Shown here: in pieces, positions 1 to 12,807 of the stretch
Numbering within the stretch: position 1 is the stretch's first letter
Layout of the letters: each line of letters begins with the position of its first letter
Assembly (NCBI GenBank): GCA_013368315.1
Contig: JAACJM010000137.1
Coordinates: 124,001 to 188,000 of the forward strand
DNA from: Tetrapyrgos nigripes
Taxonomy: Eukaryota > Basidiomycota > Agaricomycetes > Agaricales > Campanellaceae
Length of the DNA stretch: 64,000 bases
Direction of reading: 5' to 3'
The notes under the pieces: model-generated
The model's input: the letters and a program-made list of their open reading frames with translations, nothing else
The model's database searches: none
Told to the model about the DNA's origin: nothing
Made by a program: the position numbers and the translations under genes

Positions 1-1
1 G

Positions 2-89
2 TATTTGACTTCTTTACTATCCACTGTCAAGGGAATACAGGTACATGTGAATGATGGCGAAGTACAGGATCTTCAACGTATCCTCAAGG
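2..89 (+). CDS. 3' part of an exon of a gene entering from the left edge
   Basis: Frame 2 is open from the window edge for 29 codons (YLTSLLSTVKGIQVHV...) and ends in AAG directly before a strong donor GTGAGT at 90. Two possible acceptors follow (ending near 109 and 150) and both lead to short terminal exons. Nothing in the fragment identifies a family. It is reported because an open edge frame ending exactly at a consensus donor is unlikely to be chance, but 29 codons is weak support. Confidence 0.35.
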
Positions 90-2865
90 TGAGTCTCCTA
101 TAACTAGAAGGAAACTCAGACCATGCTCAGTAGTCATTCGCGTGATAGAAGGATTCAAAAGTAATGCGATGCTTTATCATACATATTCATTTCAATGACA
201 TTCGTTAGCCCGCTCGACGCTTCAGTTCACTTTCTCTCTATAAATATCTATGTACTACGTAAGTGTATATGGATATCCAGTACTACTAGTACTACTAGCA
301 GTACCAAAGCGGGCCACATGCATCACCACCGCCGCTGCCGCCGTCACGTCGTGGACTAGGGGATTGGTGGAGGTTCACTCTGGTTCAAGACCTTAGACCA
401 CTATCTTATCAATGGATGTGATTTTGGACCTTAGACCAGCTGATTTTAACTAGTCTGTTAGGATTCGACTTACCTACGATTGACATTGGGGATTATTGAT
501 CAATGACCAGTAAATATTTCAATTCTAACTCTGTTTACGGAACTTGCAATTCTGCCACTTCGATATCATCGAATCATCTTTGTCCTGCGCCACCTTCAAT
601 ACGTCATATCAAGAGACCCTACCCACTATGCAAAAATTGCCTTTCAATTCTGCACATCACTATTCCATTGATGCTTCCATCACCCCCCAATCAATTATCA
701 ACCTCGTGAAACGCGTTGATGCACATGCCAAGCGCTCACTACAGGAGGAAATCGATAAGTCTAGTCATCTCTGTTTACCACATGGTCAATTCAATTGTCT
801 GACGCCCTGCCTAGGTTTGTACATTCAGACGCACCATCTGTGTGCATTGAAGACCCTCCTCCTAGAGGCTAGAAGAGAATCTAGGTTCTACTTGATGCAC
901 TTCCAAGACTATCTCCGGGGACGTCATGACCTGCCGACGAATTGCTTGAGAAATGGTACGGTAGAACCAACCTTGCATGGGGAACCAAACCGGTTTATAT
1001 TGCCATTCTTGGAGGAACAGGCAAAACCTCTGTTGCCTTGCAAGAAATCCCTCGACTAAGGAGAGATTTGTTATGTACTCAGGTCGACCTCGAAAGATTT
1101 TCCACCAGTTCAAACACCCACCCCTGTTCGCTGGCGCTCGTCAAGCGCTCATCTGGAGTCATGAATAACGCGTAACCAAGGCAGCATCAGGGTGCACCTT
1201 GTCTTCTTTGCTTCCTCCCGTTCCTCACCTCCGCCTGTCAATACACTCAAGTACACGAGACTATGAAGCTACACCAGAGGCGGTTTGCACAGAGAAACAT
1301 AGTACCCGGTTGTCAATGTCAAGCATGTATGAGTATCGATCAGCAGGAAGCGCTGGCAAAGTCGCAACAAAGTCGAGGGTTCTTGTTCAATGTGCTCGTA
1401 CTGATTTTTTCCACAGCATTTACTTACATATGGACGCCGTTATCTAGAGATAGGTATATAGGCTGATGAAAAGAAATTAGCATGCGAATTCTGTGAGAAA
1501 ATGTGCCGAGGTATGAGTATTTGTGTGCTAGATTCCGGTGAGTGAAAAAGGGAAAAATCTAAACTTAAATGATGGATATGTTGTTCACCACTAGTCATCT
1601 TCACATTGATGATTGGAGCCTTATGAAGTAGACTTAGAGATCCCAGGCAGGTGTGAATACCCCCACCATTTACCTCTATTCACACCAATAATACTCGCCA
1701 CAGCCTCTGCCCACTAGCAGCTCCTTGCAAAGGTCCTGGCATCACACAAGTCCAAGCTAACTAGCCCGAACTTGTCTGATTATTATTGATACCTAACACC
1801 CTTTCTCTATGCCACCTTCCCAAACTCTCTCTTTCTGTCCACCAATTCCAGTTACTGCCAGTACTGGAATACCCATACTAAGACCCACAGAAACTTATCC
1901 TACAGTTGCTCCAATAAAATTGTTGTTGAAGCCTCAGGAATTCATCAATGAAGTTGTTTCTTGGCTGTTTCGCCGCTTATTAGTGGGTAGTTGGGTGGAT
2001 TTTTTTGGTTTTCATTCTTTATTTTCATATCACCCTTCTCTTGTTCTTGATTTTTTTTTCATTACATGTAAAATGGTGAGTCTTGTAGATATGCAGCAAG
2101 GAAGATATCTTACTGGACTCCACGCGAAGTGATGGCTCTTTAGCCCAGTCGGAATAAAAAATGGGAGAAAAAGTAGATTTTTGCAACTGGTTTTTCACAA
2201 TGTGTGTTCTATGTTCAAAAATTACTTCGCTTTACAGTGCATTTTACAAGCTCGCTGATAAATAGTATGCTTTTTCATTTGCTGAAAAACTAGTTTACTT
2301 TTCTGGACAAAAAAGAGATGAAAAGGTCGAGTTTTCCCTTGGTTGTTTCCACAGTACCACAGCACTGAAAAACAAAACAAAAAATGCACGAGGTTTTACA
2401 TCATTCGTTTTCCTCCTGAATGACATACCAGCCCCCGTAGTGGATAGTCCATGAGCTACCATTCTGAGAAGGGCAGGTCGCTTACAAATGCCTCAGAGTT
2501 TAAAGAAGCATTCAAGTTTATAACTGCGTCAACTTCTATGAAATTACTGTGCTACAACCTTTCACTCAGAAAAGGCAAATTTCATCAGGTCCCAACTTCA
2601 GACAACTAGTTAGACATAGCGCAGAACAAAAAATCAGTCGATTACACGTTGGCATGGGAGAACGAGACTCACATAGAATTCTCGGCAGAACCCTCTGAGT
2701 TACAGCAGGTGAAACCTTCGGGGCCTAGAGATCAAGATATATATTGTATACACATCCTCGTCAATCGCATTACATAGTTAAAAGACATGAACGAACGTAC
2801 AAGGGAAAATCTGCACAGGAAAACAAATGAAATGTCATTGAAAGCCCGGGGTCAGTTTTGAGGCT
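90..2865. other. Gene-poor stretch
   Basis: No convincing gene. Forward frames at 544-1059 and 942-1175 look like decayed coding DNA (see the P-loop remnant). Around 1980-2060 there are T-rich runs. The remainder has stops in all frames, no repeats that I noticed and no recognisable protein. Confidence 0.4.
940..1110 (+). pseudogene. Remnant of an NTPase P-loop region (NACHT/NB-ARC-like)
   Basis: One frame reads KPVYIAILGGTGKTSVALQ, which resembles the Walker A strand-loop-helix of fungal NLR-type NTPases. Compared with the usual IxGxGGxGKTSVA pattern the loop is about two residues short, so the glycine normally five residues before GK is missing. The frame closes soon after and no NACHT domain follows. 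I read it as a relic of an NLR-like gene; a chance match cannot be excluded. Confidence 0.22.
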
Positions 2866-3093
2866 TCACAAGATGGATTTATTACATACAGGTTCGGCAA
2901 AAGCTCCACCTGGATTATCATTAATTCATTGAAGAACATTTGAGAATCAGTTAGCCCGATCCAAACGATGTTTTCAAGACAGAGACTCACATCCCCTGAT
3001 AGGGTCTGGGGAATCAGATTGAGCAACAGGGTTCGCAAGAACGAGAGTCTGAGCGAAGAAGAGGATGATAGTGGCAGTGAGGAAGTTGCGCAT
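2866..3093 (-). CDS. Small secreted protein, 48 aa, two exons
   Basis: On the minus strand an ATG at 3093 opens MRNFLTATIILFFAQTLVLA, a typical signal peptide (short basic start, hydrophobic core, small residues before the cut) followed by NPVAQSDSPDPIRG. The exon (2991-3093) ends at a good donor GTGAGT. Splicing to an acceptor CAG ending at 2910 joins exon 2866-2909 in frame and adds CGAFAEPVCNKSIL and a TGA stop. The predicted mature peptide is about 28 residues with two cysteines. It resembles other very small secreted proteins of mushrooms; no function is assigned. The clean in-frame junction is the main support. Confidence 0.5.
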
Positions 3094-6000
3094 CGTTTGA
3101 AGATGTGAATTCTCTGGGTGCTTATTAGTTATGGAACTGGGTATGCAACGTTGTACTGTGTCATTCTTATAAAAATCGCAACTAAATTACCCGGATTGGG
3201 TAGTCCATTTTACGGTCGCTAGTAGCACAGCTGTCAGCTAGATGCTGTGGGATCCTGTGCCAAGCTGATTGAACTAGGGTACCTGAACTCCGCGTCGGTA
3301 TTGGACTCATTTAAAGGCGGACGATAGCGAATCCCACTTGGTAGTTCCTGCACTGATTATTGGGATGAATATTAGGGAAAATCTGTTCAAAGCGAGGTCT
3401 TAACTACTCAAAGAATTGCTAAACGAGCTCAGCCACGGAATCATCCAGCTAGATATGAACAAAGAGTATGATACGTGCCAGGTATCATGCAGTTCAATAC
3501 AGTAATTCAGCGCGCAGCATTTTGAGCACAGTACCGGTCAAAACTCCCTCCCGACAGGTACGGGTATTTGGTGGCGCAGCGCTTGGCAAATAGAACTGCT
3601 TTCACAATACTATACCTTGGCCCTTGGCAAAAACTATATTCATTGAGCTCTAGGAGGCCCTAGACATTTAAATGTGGTGAAAAGCACGGATCAAACAGGT
3701 CGGGCAAGGGTCTACAACTTGAACGGGTTTAGTGCTCCTACCAGTGTACAAATAGTGTACTATGTAGATGACGGACGGAGGTTGCATGATTGGGTGGATG
3801 GAAAATCAGAGTAAATGATTGATGGTTGGTGTCCCAATGAAGATGGAAGGAGTGGGGAAGGATTAAGGATCTGCCATATAAAATAAACGTGGGGCAGGAG
3901 GAATTTGGAAAAGCAAAGGAGAATAATGAGAACGGAAACTGCTTCAAACCGTCACTCTGATGGCTCCCCACTCATCAGGAAGACCGTCTACATCCCAACC
4001 TCCCACTATCCGGTTGACCCTACCGCAATTGCTATATCCTCGTGTCATCTACTCATCCTTCCTGTGCAAAGCTCGTTCTCCTCGTATTCGAATCTCATCT
4101 ACGCCCATCATAAAGATGCGGAGAAGTCCTAGAGGAAGGTTTTGATTGACGATTGATGATTGATGAAATGGAGGCAAGTGGAATATCGCTTCTGGTGACC
4201 CAGATGGAAATAGGAACGAGGGACCAGGACCGACACTGTAAACGGAGGGGAAGAGCCGTTGAAGACCTCCCCAACCTAAACCGGGAGAGAATACTGAGGA
4301 TCGTTAAGGTGAAAGCCGGCTTGGAGGAAGAAGAGCAGAGGGTTGTGCGATGGATTGAGAGCGGAATAGGAGATGTAGGGACATCATGACCCTTCGTGGT
4401 ACTAATCATACGTTAGTATGCAAACACATGTCATGATGGATGAACTCACCGGGAATCCTGTACAATCCAGCCATCCTTCTTTTCAATTGCACCATTCCCC
4501 ACTTGCCCCCTCTTACGCATCTAACACATACACATATCCCTCGCTTCTCGGCTTAGCCTTTCCAGGGCCCACTGATCGCATTTCACTGAGCTCGCCTTCC
4601 CATCTTCCCGCCAGTGGTAGTCCACCACTAAATCCCGTAATCTCCCCTTCAAAGAGACTCAGAGGCAAAAGGCATCATTGGAGGCTGAGTGGTTCATATC
4701 TTGTGCAGGTAGGATGAGGTAGGGCTAAATGTACGAGGGTGTTGACGTGGTTGGGAACGGTGGAGAAGAAATTGGACATGGAAATGAAGGGGAAGTGCAA
4801 AAGATGACTTGACATAGATGTGGAGTATAGCGCAAGAGATTGAGCCTGAAACAACTGGAGAAGACATATTAGCTTCGAAGTACAAAACCTTCCAAACTTA
4901 CCTAGTACTCGCAACGTCGGCTCCACGTTTCTGTCATCTCCTCAGCCTGTCTTCTTCATTTCTTGATCTTCGTCATTGTCTCCCGATCTCAAGCCCATCC
5001 TATCCCCATCGTGAGACGAGCACGCGTCTGGCTGAGAATTAGACGGCTATGGCCTCAACCGACACTAATTCTAGCCCTCCTGCGTTCGGCCTACTTTCTC
5101 ATTTCTGGTTTCGCATTTCGCATCCGCACTAGTCGAGATGAGGGAGGGAGATCAGCGTCACAACGAACAATTTGGGAATGGTGAGGTGAGTGTGGGCGGC
5201 GGACAGCGTGTACGTATGTCTGACTGTGACCGAAGTCGGAGAGAATGAAAGAATGGGCGGTGCGGGGAATAGTTATAGGTATATATTCCAAGTGAGCTGG
5301 ATGGAGGCGGAGTCGGATGTCGTCATCTTGGGGCTGGGGTAACTTGGTTTACTGCAGTGCCTTGTAGCAACGAAGAGTCATAAGAGACTGGAGTCTGGGG
5401 AAGGGAAGGGATGTCGATGAGGATGAGGATGAGGGCGTGTTGTAGGAGAATGGCGTGGAAGGAAGGGAACAGAATATATAGGTGAGGGGCGGATGACAAC
5501 GTAGCGTCCTGTCGCATTAGAGGGTGAGGACATTGGTTTCGGCAAGGGAACGGTACGCACTGTAACCATATCATCACCCACACATCCCAGTCCCATCCTA
5601 TCAACCCAACGGCTCTTCTCAGTTCTAAGAGCATCTACCCCCATCTTTTCAAAGCGGTATAGTGAAGTGACGGCCATGGGAACGAGTGGGAATTGAAGTT
5701 GGAGGTTGTACAGTATTGTAAAGGGCAGAGCTGGATGAAATATATAGGGAAGAAAGGTTCTTCCAAGCGAAAACGTCAAAAGAGCAGGTTAAGTGAAAGT
5801 AAGGAAGTGAGACATACGATGACGAGCTCGTTACAGACTGTGAAACCCCTCTACACCTGTCTAGACTTAGTCTCAGCGCTGATGGCCACCGTCTTGAACA
5901 GTTCTTCGCGGCATTCTAGAGTCAGAAATCCGCCAACTCGTCCCATCCTAGCTTTTACTCCAGTCAAGTTATGACAACTTGAAGCGCATTGACGTTGACG

Positions 6001-7236
6001 ATGGTGGTAGCAAAAAGAGTTACAAACCGTGTGAAATTACAATGTTACGCTCTTCACTTCCATCACATCATCCAATCCCATAAACATCTCCCAATTTCCT
6101 CCCATCACACCAGGTGGTAAAACTCAACCACCTCGAGACTGTCCTGGGATTGGTGCTGGAAAGGTATATTCCAATGGGACCTTTCCCAACTCTACTCAAC
6201 TTGAAGGACACCTCAAGGAGAAAGATGCGATTGTTGGAGAAAGGGCAGACACACCTACGAGCCGCATTGAGCTCTCGGCGAATGGTATATTACCTTGGCT
6301 AATGTGGTGATTCCAAGGTGAGTAATTTATTCGTTCGTCCTCTATGCCAAGCTCTTGGGTCTCACTCCTGTATTCTTGGCCGTGACGGTCTATTCTCCCT
6401 CTTGAACGCAGTCTGGCCCATCTTTTCATGGAGCTGCATCCGGATGCAGCAATAATATACATCTCATTACATTACGCACCTCAACACAGCCAATCAAGCG
6501 GAACCTGCTTTGCCATAAATGCAGTTTGCATCATTTGATTCATTTCTTACATAGTCACTTCATACTGATGTCAGACATTACATCGTAATAGTATCCACCT
6601 TGTCGTGTTTACAGACTTGCAACCACAGTTGCTAAACTGTATAAATACTAAGTAGATTACTGTCTATACCTCCAGAGCCCTGTAATACTTGTCACCTCAC
6701 TTGTAAAGACAAGTGCCTTTATATTTAGTTTATTCTCGTAGAAAAAATCATTTTCCCGTATGCTTAGTGATACCATGTGGAAATTCAGTCACTGTTCTTG
6801 TAACACTATATCAATGCATTCTCCATAACGTCAAGTATCCTTGCCATTGGATTCTCGTCGAGTAAATGAACCATCTGATGCGATTTCAACATCTTGGCTG
6901 ACGTTGATATGGAACTGATGATGATATTTCACTGTTCAGTAATGCAGTTCTTGCAAAAAAATAGGCATATGTATCTCACCTGCCTTCCCAGTGTTGTGTC
7001 TATTGCAATGCTACCTAAGGAAACTGCATTCTCCATCATCTTCCGCAAAGTGGTTCTGGCATTCAATCTGCTGAAACACATGAGCTTGCATCCAATGAAC
7101 TCTAATAAAGAATACAGACGATGCGAGGCAGGAATTTGTATACACTACATGCTCTATCAGCTTTTAAAATATTGAAAAAGAGGGAGAATGAACATACATT
7201 TTGCAGTGACGAAAAGGAAAAACATCCAGACTACTG
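3094..7236. other. Gene-poor stretch
   Basis: No supported gene. Several 60-130 codon frames overlap on both strands (around 3740-4400, 5090-5780, 6110-6460), but none has signal, domain or splice features I trust and their composition is polypyrimidine/polypurine-like. The part from about 6470 onward is AT-rich. A minus-strand frame at 5378-5779 is the longest open piece and is unrecognised. Confidence 0.35.
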
Positions 7237-8050
7237 TTACTCAATTTGTAAGATTGTGGCGAGCACAGGAAATGCCAAGTTGTTATTCACAGTTATCGGC
7301 TGTGGCCACCTGTTTAAGTTCAAATATGAGCAAGCATGCTCACAAGGATATTGATTCAACCTAATCAAAATGACTTCTATAACACCACAAACACTATTAT
7401 GAAGCACATCAGTGGAGCCTTGATGACACTGCAAAGCCAAGTTGGTTGAAATACCTTGTCAGCATTCCAGTTTCTAAATTGAGATTCAGTTCTAGCTTGA
7501 ATCTGAATAAAAAGTAGCAATTACCAATGGTCCACCAAACAAGTTTATCGACCAATCGTTGTGTTCTTTGAAGAAAACAAACTTTGGACAAGACAGATCA
7601 TTTTGGGTCTGAAGAAAAAATACCTTTTGACGGGTGTCCGACTCTTTCGGAGCCAGTAGCACAGTGCAGCACTATTACAGACATCAACAGCAGCCCCAAC
7701 TGTTACTCCAGTTACGATCATCCACTTGAAGTGTGCAATAGATGCTGGAATTGTCGTTGAGTGAAAAATAATGGCAAATGCGACACCAAGTCCAAGGCGC
7801 AGAATACATAGAACGAAGCAGAGCACAGGATAACACCGATTTTTTGAGATGGCATAGACTCTGTAGGCAAAAAAAACCTGTCAAACGCTCTATAGGTAAA
7901 ATAATGAGAACATTTAACACAACACATCCAGAAACCAAACTATTGAGTGGCACAGTAGCAGATATATGCCAAGGTGTTTTGCCCGCGAAGCATAAGTCTT
8001 CCATGAAAGAAAGAAGACTCCTTATATTTGCCAAGATCGATATCAACTCA
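7237..8050 (-). pseudogene. DUF6534-type seven-helix membrane protein, decayed
   Basis: Minus strand. Around 7920-7990 it reads WHISATVPLNSLVSG. After an intron ending in CTACAG it continues as RVYAISKNRCYPVLCFVLCILRLGLG..., then KWMIVTGVTVGAAVDVCNSAALCYWLRKSRTPVKR; after another intron comes TQRLVDKLVWWTIG. This order (amphipathic YxISKNR segment, RLGLG helix, AVDVCxxAxLCYxLRKSRT, R(T)xxLVxKL) is the DUF6534 pattern. The usual final exon (TGLLTS..., NARE) is not recognisable: the only downstream frame (7237-7440) aligns poorly. The 5' exons with helices 1-3 are also not found. The core is well kept, so the loss may be recent or the ends may simply be divergent. Confidence 0.5.
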
Positions 8051-8647
8051 GATAGAAGGTCGGCAGATGATTTACGGCTGCAATGTCTGTTTGTGAGTCA
8101 CCAAAATAAGTTGCGATCATAGTTAAGCAGCCCTATTACTGGAAGCTCTCAGCAATATTCTAAATGGGACTATCGCTCTGTCTCCGTTCATGCTCACGAG
8201 CTGGCTCAACGCCGACTGGGTTATACCCTACTTTTCACTCCTCCTAACATGCAAAATCGACCATGCGAATGGCTAATGGCCCTTAATTTTCTGCGCCTTC
8301 TTCAACGTTTCTAACTTTATCCCTCGTTCTACAAGCCTACCAATTGTGCGATAGGCAGTCTCACAAGAATGTTGCTTACCTCTGAAAAGCATTTGTGTAT
8401 GCCGTTCAATCTACACAAAAAATACACGCGTCAATATCATCTATCTGACCCCACCCGTCAAAGATATATATGACTGGTCCCGTTCAAGATGGTATCACTA
8501 TCACTGCGGGCAGCAATGGGTTTGCAACCCATTTTTTCGCAGGCTTAAATCTTAAATTTGTTGTACAGTTCATTCCCGTAACAAATTTGGCATACTTGCC
8601 ATTAAAATAACAAAACTTTTATCATAAGTATTTTCTAGATTACGCTA
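8051..8647. other. No gene seen
   Basis: Only short frames. A 19-nt perfect hairpin (AATGGGTT-TGC-AACCCATT) lies at about 8513-8531, with no features that would make it a tRNA or a riboswitch. Confidence 0.4.
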
Positions 8648-8835
8648 CAATCAAACATTGTGTGGCTTTGTAAACATATGTTCAAACAAGTGAAGTATTC
8701 TGTGCCTGATTTGTTGTGAAAATTCCAAGTATTTTTCATGCCAAATCAGGTTTGAACACATTTTGACAAAGCCATGCAAATCTCATCCTATTTAGCAAAT
8801 TTCTGTCCCACAAAATCAATTACAATGTTTGATTG
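8648..8835. repeat. Imperfect fold-back repeat, MITE-like
   Basis: CAATCAAACATTGT at 8648-8661 has its exact reverse complement at 8822-8835. Further inside, GGCTTTGT...GTTCAAAC and CTGATTTG on the left arm are mirrored on the right arm (CAAATCAG, GTTTGAAC, ACAAAGCC), with the right arm carrying about 35 extra bases. The whole unit folds on itself over about 190 bp. No coding capacity. It could be a small non-autonomous transposon or a fortuitous palindrome in AT-rich DNA; target duplication is unclear. Confidence 0.5.
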
Positions 8836-9998
8836 CTACATGACTTGGGGGAAAGAGGCCAGGCTATGCTAGCAGAATCAGTTACTATTTATTTCTTTAT
8901 TTTCAAAACTACAAGTTGATATATATATATAAGAGCACGAATGAAGGCCTTCACTAGTTCTTTGAGTAAAAGCACCTTTTTTTTTTGGCTAAAATGAAGC
9001 AATTAATGTACCGCAGCTCACATCACAAGTCTAGACTAGTATACTTACTTACTTTCTGACAGATATGAGTGAAATCATGCCATATCTGGTTATTGTCGAG
9101 ATTCTAACCACTGGGAGCAAGGGCCGAAGCTCTGAGCAGATTATAACCTGAGTTGGAACAAGAAAATCATCAATGTATATAAGATGCAATTAAATACGTA
9201 GTAGAAACAAAAAGTATAAAAAATCGAAGTACATTAAAGATAATAAACCTCGAATACAAAGCGCAAGTTGAGTATAAGCGGGGGTTTGGGGGCGCAGCCC
9301 CTCACGAGCTGTGAGCCCGGACGTAGGCACGGGTTCTAAAGTTCGTCAATTTCAAGTCAATAACAAGTTGATTCAATAGTCAAGCATTACAGTCAACAAG
9401 CACGAGGTCCATCGAGCTCAGAATTAGTGCGATTGATGATAACAGAAAGCAGAGATGAACTTGAAGTACATGGCGATACAACTCTAAAAGGACGTGGGAG
9501 TCAGAATATTGACATTCGCTTGAACCTTGCTATGACAGACACTACTTGATAGTAATAATTTTTCTTCGAACATGGTATTAAATACTACTTATCATCAATA
9601 ACACAACTGACGCTGAACTGCCAACGCATGGAAGCAACAGCGCCGAAGCCTCAGACAGCAGTTGTTACAACCTGTCTGTCACTGAGGATACCAATTTCTG
9701 TCATCTACACCTAGTATGCACATTAGCATTCTGACTTTATGCTGTAAATGGGGGTGATCCACATAAACCTAATAGGTTTTTAAGTTTCTCATGGCTCCAA
9801 ATCAGGAAAATATCAGAGTTCCAAGTTGTGTTTGTCCTAACCATCTTTCGGGAAGTTCATCCAGGTATTGATGGAATGAGTACTAGATACACAACAAAAT
9901 GAGATGCACAACTAACTGACAGATACTTAAGGTGTGGGCCAAGCGAGATCTTGATTGATTGACTCTCATCCTGCGCCCCTACGGTCGTCAACCCTACT
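8836..9998. other. Intergenic, AT-rich with a short GC-rich motif
   Basis: No gene. A conspicuous GC-rich patch at about 9279-9325 reads GGGGGTTTGGGGGCGCAGCC and then continues with a run of C; phrases of this kind recur in fungal repeats, so this may be the edge of an old element. The rest is AT-rich with stops in every frame. Confidence 0.35.
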
Positions 9999-11386
9999 AT
10001 GGATTCCTCCGTTCTTACATATTTATGCGTTCAACGGTTTGTAGTGGCAGCTGCAGCTGAAGGACTTTGCTTTGGTAAGTACATACCCTAAGAGACACCT
10101 TTGATGTATTTCCCTGTTCACTGCCCTCCTATCCAGGCATTGAGCTATTGATCGCCATTTCTACCATCTTGCTGCTATGGTAGGCCCGTCTCAAACTTCC
10201 CTGACACAAATTCAAACATGGAGCCAGCCAGCAAGGACTTCGACAGTCACCAATGCGTTTTTTTCTTGTAGTTGCATGTGCAATCATGCTCCTAAGCTCA
10301 GCATGCATCATAGTGGGACATCGGATATTTAATATACTTCAGATCCAAGGGCTGGCATATCAGGCATCCAATCCTGTTCCAACCAAGATTAAGACTTCAT
10401 TGATGATGGTAGTACTGTCAAGAATTAGTGTGAGCTCCTCTGCTGTTCTAATTCCTTATCTAAATACTGATATATATCTGAATAGTATTTCCTTGGAAAT
10501 ATAGTTGTGGTCTGGAGGGCCTGGATCATTTTTCAAAGGGAAACTATTCCCAGAGGAATTCTTCTTTTCTGCATTGTTCAATCATTGGGTACGAATCCAT
10601 ATTTGATTCCTATGATTATCTTGCGATCACTGTTCTGGGTTTAGAATGCAGTATTTACAATGCATTTGGTGTCGTTAAAAGCTTCCTTGAGGCAGATTTT
10701 GTATGTGTATAATATAACTCGCTGATTTATTGTGACCTGACCTTTAATTATACAGGTAACATTTCAGGCTATCCATGTTATATTGCCAATATCACTTGTC
10801 TTCACTAACTTCACTGCAGCTCTTTTGATTGCAATAAAGGCTTGGTAAGCAGACAGCTACCTGTTAACTTCTTTTTTTCTAGCTTTAACTTGAGTTCTAA
10901 ACAGGCAATACAGACAATCTGTTAAAGCTCACCTTGGCAAATTAAATACACAAACTCGAGTTGAGCAGATACTTGTACTCTTGGTACAATCTGGTATAAG
11001 CTACTGTATTCCCTGGGTAGATAATCATTTATCCATTCTAAAGACTTGAATGCTACTAACGTTTTGCCACACAGATTCTAACCATGCCTGGTATATTTAA
11101 TCCAGGGTATCATGCTTCTGTAGAACCTTATCTGCACATAATGCTCCCCCACCTGGAAACAATCCATCCCACCGCAATCATCCTCCTTTCCCATCTCTAC
11201 AAGAACCCCCAAGTGTCCATTCTCGAGAGTCTTTCCCAACCTCTGGAATTTGCAGCTCCTGCTCCATCATCCCAATCTGATCCATCAGTATCCACATCAG
11301 AATATGGCACTCAAGAGGATGGAGACAGCGATATTCAGGAAGTTATTAGAGATTTTGTGGTGGCTTATTCTGGAAATTTTGATTGA
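9999..11386 (+). CDS. Seven-helix membrane protein (Agaricomycete GPCR-like family)
   Basis: Proposed exons: 9999-10074, 10137-10179, 10228-10429, 10486-about 10588, then further short exons to the stop at 11384-11386; all junctions that I checked keep frame. Intron 2 is only 48 nt (10180-10227) and removes two in-frame stops. Landmarks in order: a hydrophobic N-terminal helix, VVACAIMLLSSACIIVGHRI, FLGNIVVVWRAWIIF, FQAIHVILPISLVFTNF then AALLIAIKAW, QYRQSVKAHLGK, VEQILVLLVQSGISYC, and HPTAIILLSHLYK before an acidic Ser/Pro-rich tail. These are the hallmarks of a large mushroom family of 7TM proteins of unknown ligand. It sits at the plasma membrane by inference. Unlike the other 7TM loci here it looks intact. 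Confidence 0.75.
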
Positions 11387-12075
11387 AGGATATAAGCTAC
11401 AGCAGGAATAGTAGGACATGTTTATTTTCTTCATGAAATAATTCTGCTACTGGTATCTCTCATTTGTGTTCATTTATTTAAGCTGAATCAGAAACTTGTA
11501 CCACAATTTGACTGTACTGTGAGTAAGAAGATAAACAGAAACAAAAACAGAAATATCCCCACCAGTTCTCACCCTTATCAGAATCGTTCCAACCAACTTA
11601 GATTGCCCCATGATTGTCTTGGTCCGACCTATGTTAAAGGTAGGAATAAGGAGCAGTGATCGGACCACATCACATGGGACCCATGGGTTAATAAAACCAA
11701 ATGCTGAGTCCTCTGAGATATCCACAAACCAACTTTGGGAAGTCTCTTCTTCACATCAAAGGCATTCTCATCATCAAGTAACCCATAGAACATCAATCTG
11801 CTTATAAGAGAATCCAGCCAACTTGGCATCAACATGGAAGATATCAATAACCATGCATACCAATAAGAGTTGTCAAATAATAGGTTGTGGTTTACCAAAA
11901 TATAAGAAAGTTAGACTGTATGCATATATACTTGATACAACACATCGCTGGTTTTGAGAATCAACCGAGGAGGACAAGGTATTTATTCTCCAGCAGGAAT
12001 GTAATAAGCCGACCCGTCCCCGTACTACCCGCCATACTTCATATCCGCCACACGTCACTTACTCGCCAACCCGTG
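11387..12075. other. Intergenic
   Basis: Between the 7TM gene and the minus-strand fragment at 12.1 kb only small overlapping frames exist on both strands (for example 11474-11898 and 11887-12150). None has a recognisable domain or signal. Confidence 0.4.
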
Positions 12076-12273
12076 TTATTCCCTGGTCCACGGGAACCTC
12101 GGAGCAAGCCTCCGTTCAACAATCAACAACGAAATCAAAATCTGGTCTAGGAAATCGTGAGCCTCGGGAGTCACCTCTAGTTCCCGTCTGGAAGATGAAT
12201 AACTCGCATAGAGTTTTGCTTGAACCTGCAGATTTGGAGAAGTTTCCGCTGTGGCGCAGCAACGCCATTTCAT
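12076..12273 (-). CDS. Terminal exon of a small DUF6593-like protein
   Basis: Minus-strand frame of 65 codons reading MKWRCCATAETSPNLQVQAK, then LYASYSSSRRELEVTPEAHD, then FLDQILISLLIVERRL. The segment LEVTPEA..FLDQI..S.L.VERR matches my memory of the C-terminal half of DUF6593, a small mushroom protein family of unknown role. Upstream exons carrying the N-terminal half probably lie between about 12300 and 12700 on the minus strand, but I could not resolve them in frame. The true start is therefore unknown. Confidence 0.38.
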   Translation of the reverse strand: MKWRCCATAETSPNLQVQAKLYASYSSSRRELEVTPEAHDFLDQILISLLIVERRLAPRFPWTRE

Positions 12274-12807
12274 CTTTATATCGTGATCAAGAGGTTATTG
12301 AGAAACGACGTTTCGGAAACGGAATTCAGTACTAATACTTACAATTGACTCTGAAAACCACCAATAGAACTTCTAACCGGTCAGTTAGCTAAAGAATTTC
12401 CAGAACCTTGAAATGATGACGGTGACGTACCTGTTTATTATACACCCACCGATGTGGTTTCTGCTTGGTCGCAATCAGATTAGTTCGTCTTCTCAAAAAA
12501 TACTATAGGAGATTCGTACTCCGGAGTATGTAAGCTTTACACGAGGATATGTGCTGTATTGCTCCTTATTCAGTACATCTGTGATTGGTCTTCGCCGTAA
12601 ATCGCCAAAAGTAATGCAGTCGGGGGTTTTGGAAGTGAGCTGAGGATGGCCTGTTCTGGTACCATGTCAGCATGATTTAAGTGGTAAATTCAATGCAAAA
12701 TTCCTTACTCGAATTCACCTACAAACCGTCCGTTCTCTGTTCCCCCTTGCCGAATGGCTAGATTTCATTGCGTTGAGTATCCCGGCCCTTTGACAAAGAG
12801 GAACGAC
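12274..12807. other. Probable 5' exon or promoter region of the DUF6593-like gene
   Basis: No frame can be joined with confidence. Minus-strand pieces such as TPDCITFGDLRRRPITDVLN (about 12575-12645) may be exon fragments. No repeats seen. Confidence 0.25.

Noticed and set aside
544..1059. 171-codon plus-strand frame
   Set aside because: Composition is unremarkable, there is no domain, and the more protein-like P-loop phrase is in a different frame of the same DNA.
8513..8531. Perfect 8-bp-stem hairpin
   Set aside because: Short and without context; no terminator or RNA gene logic in a fungal intergenic region.
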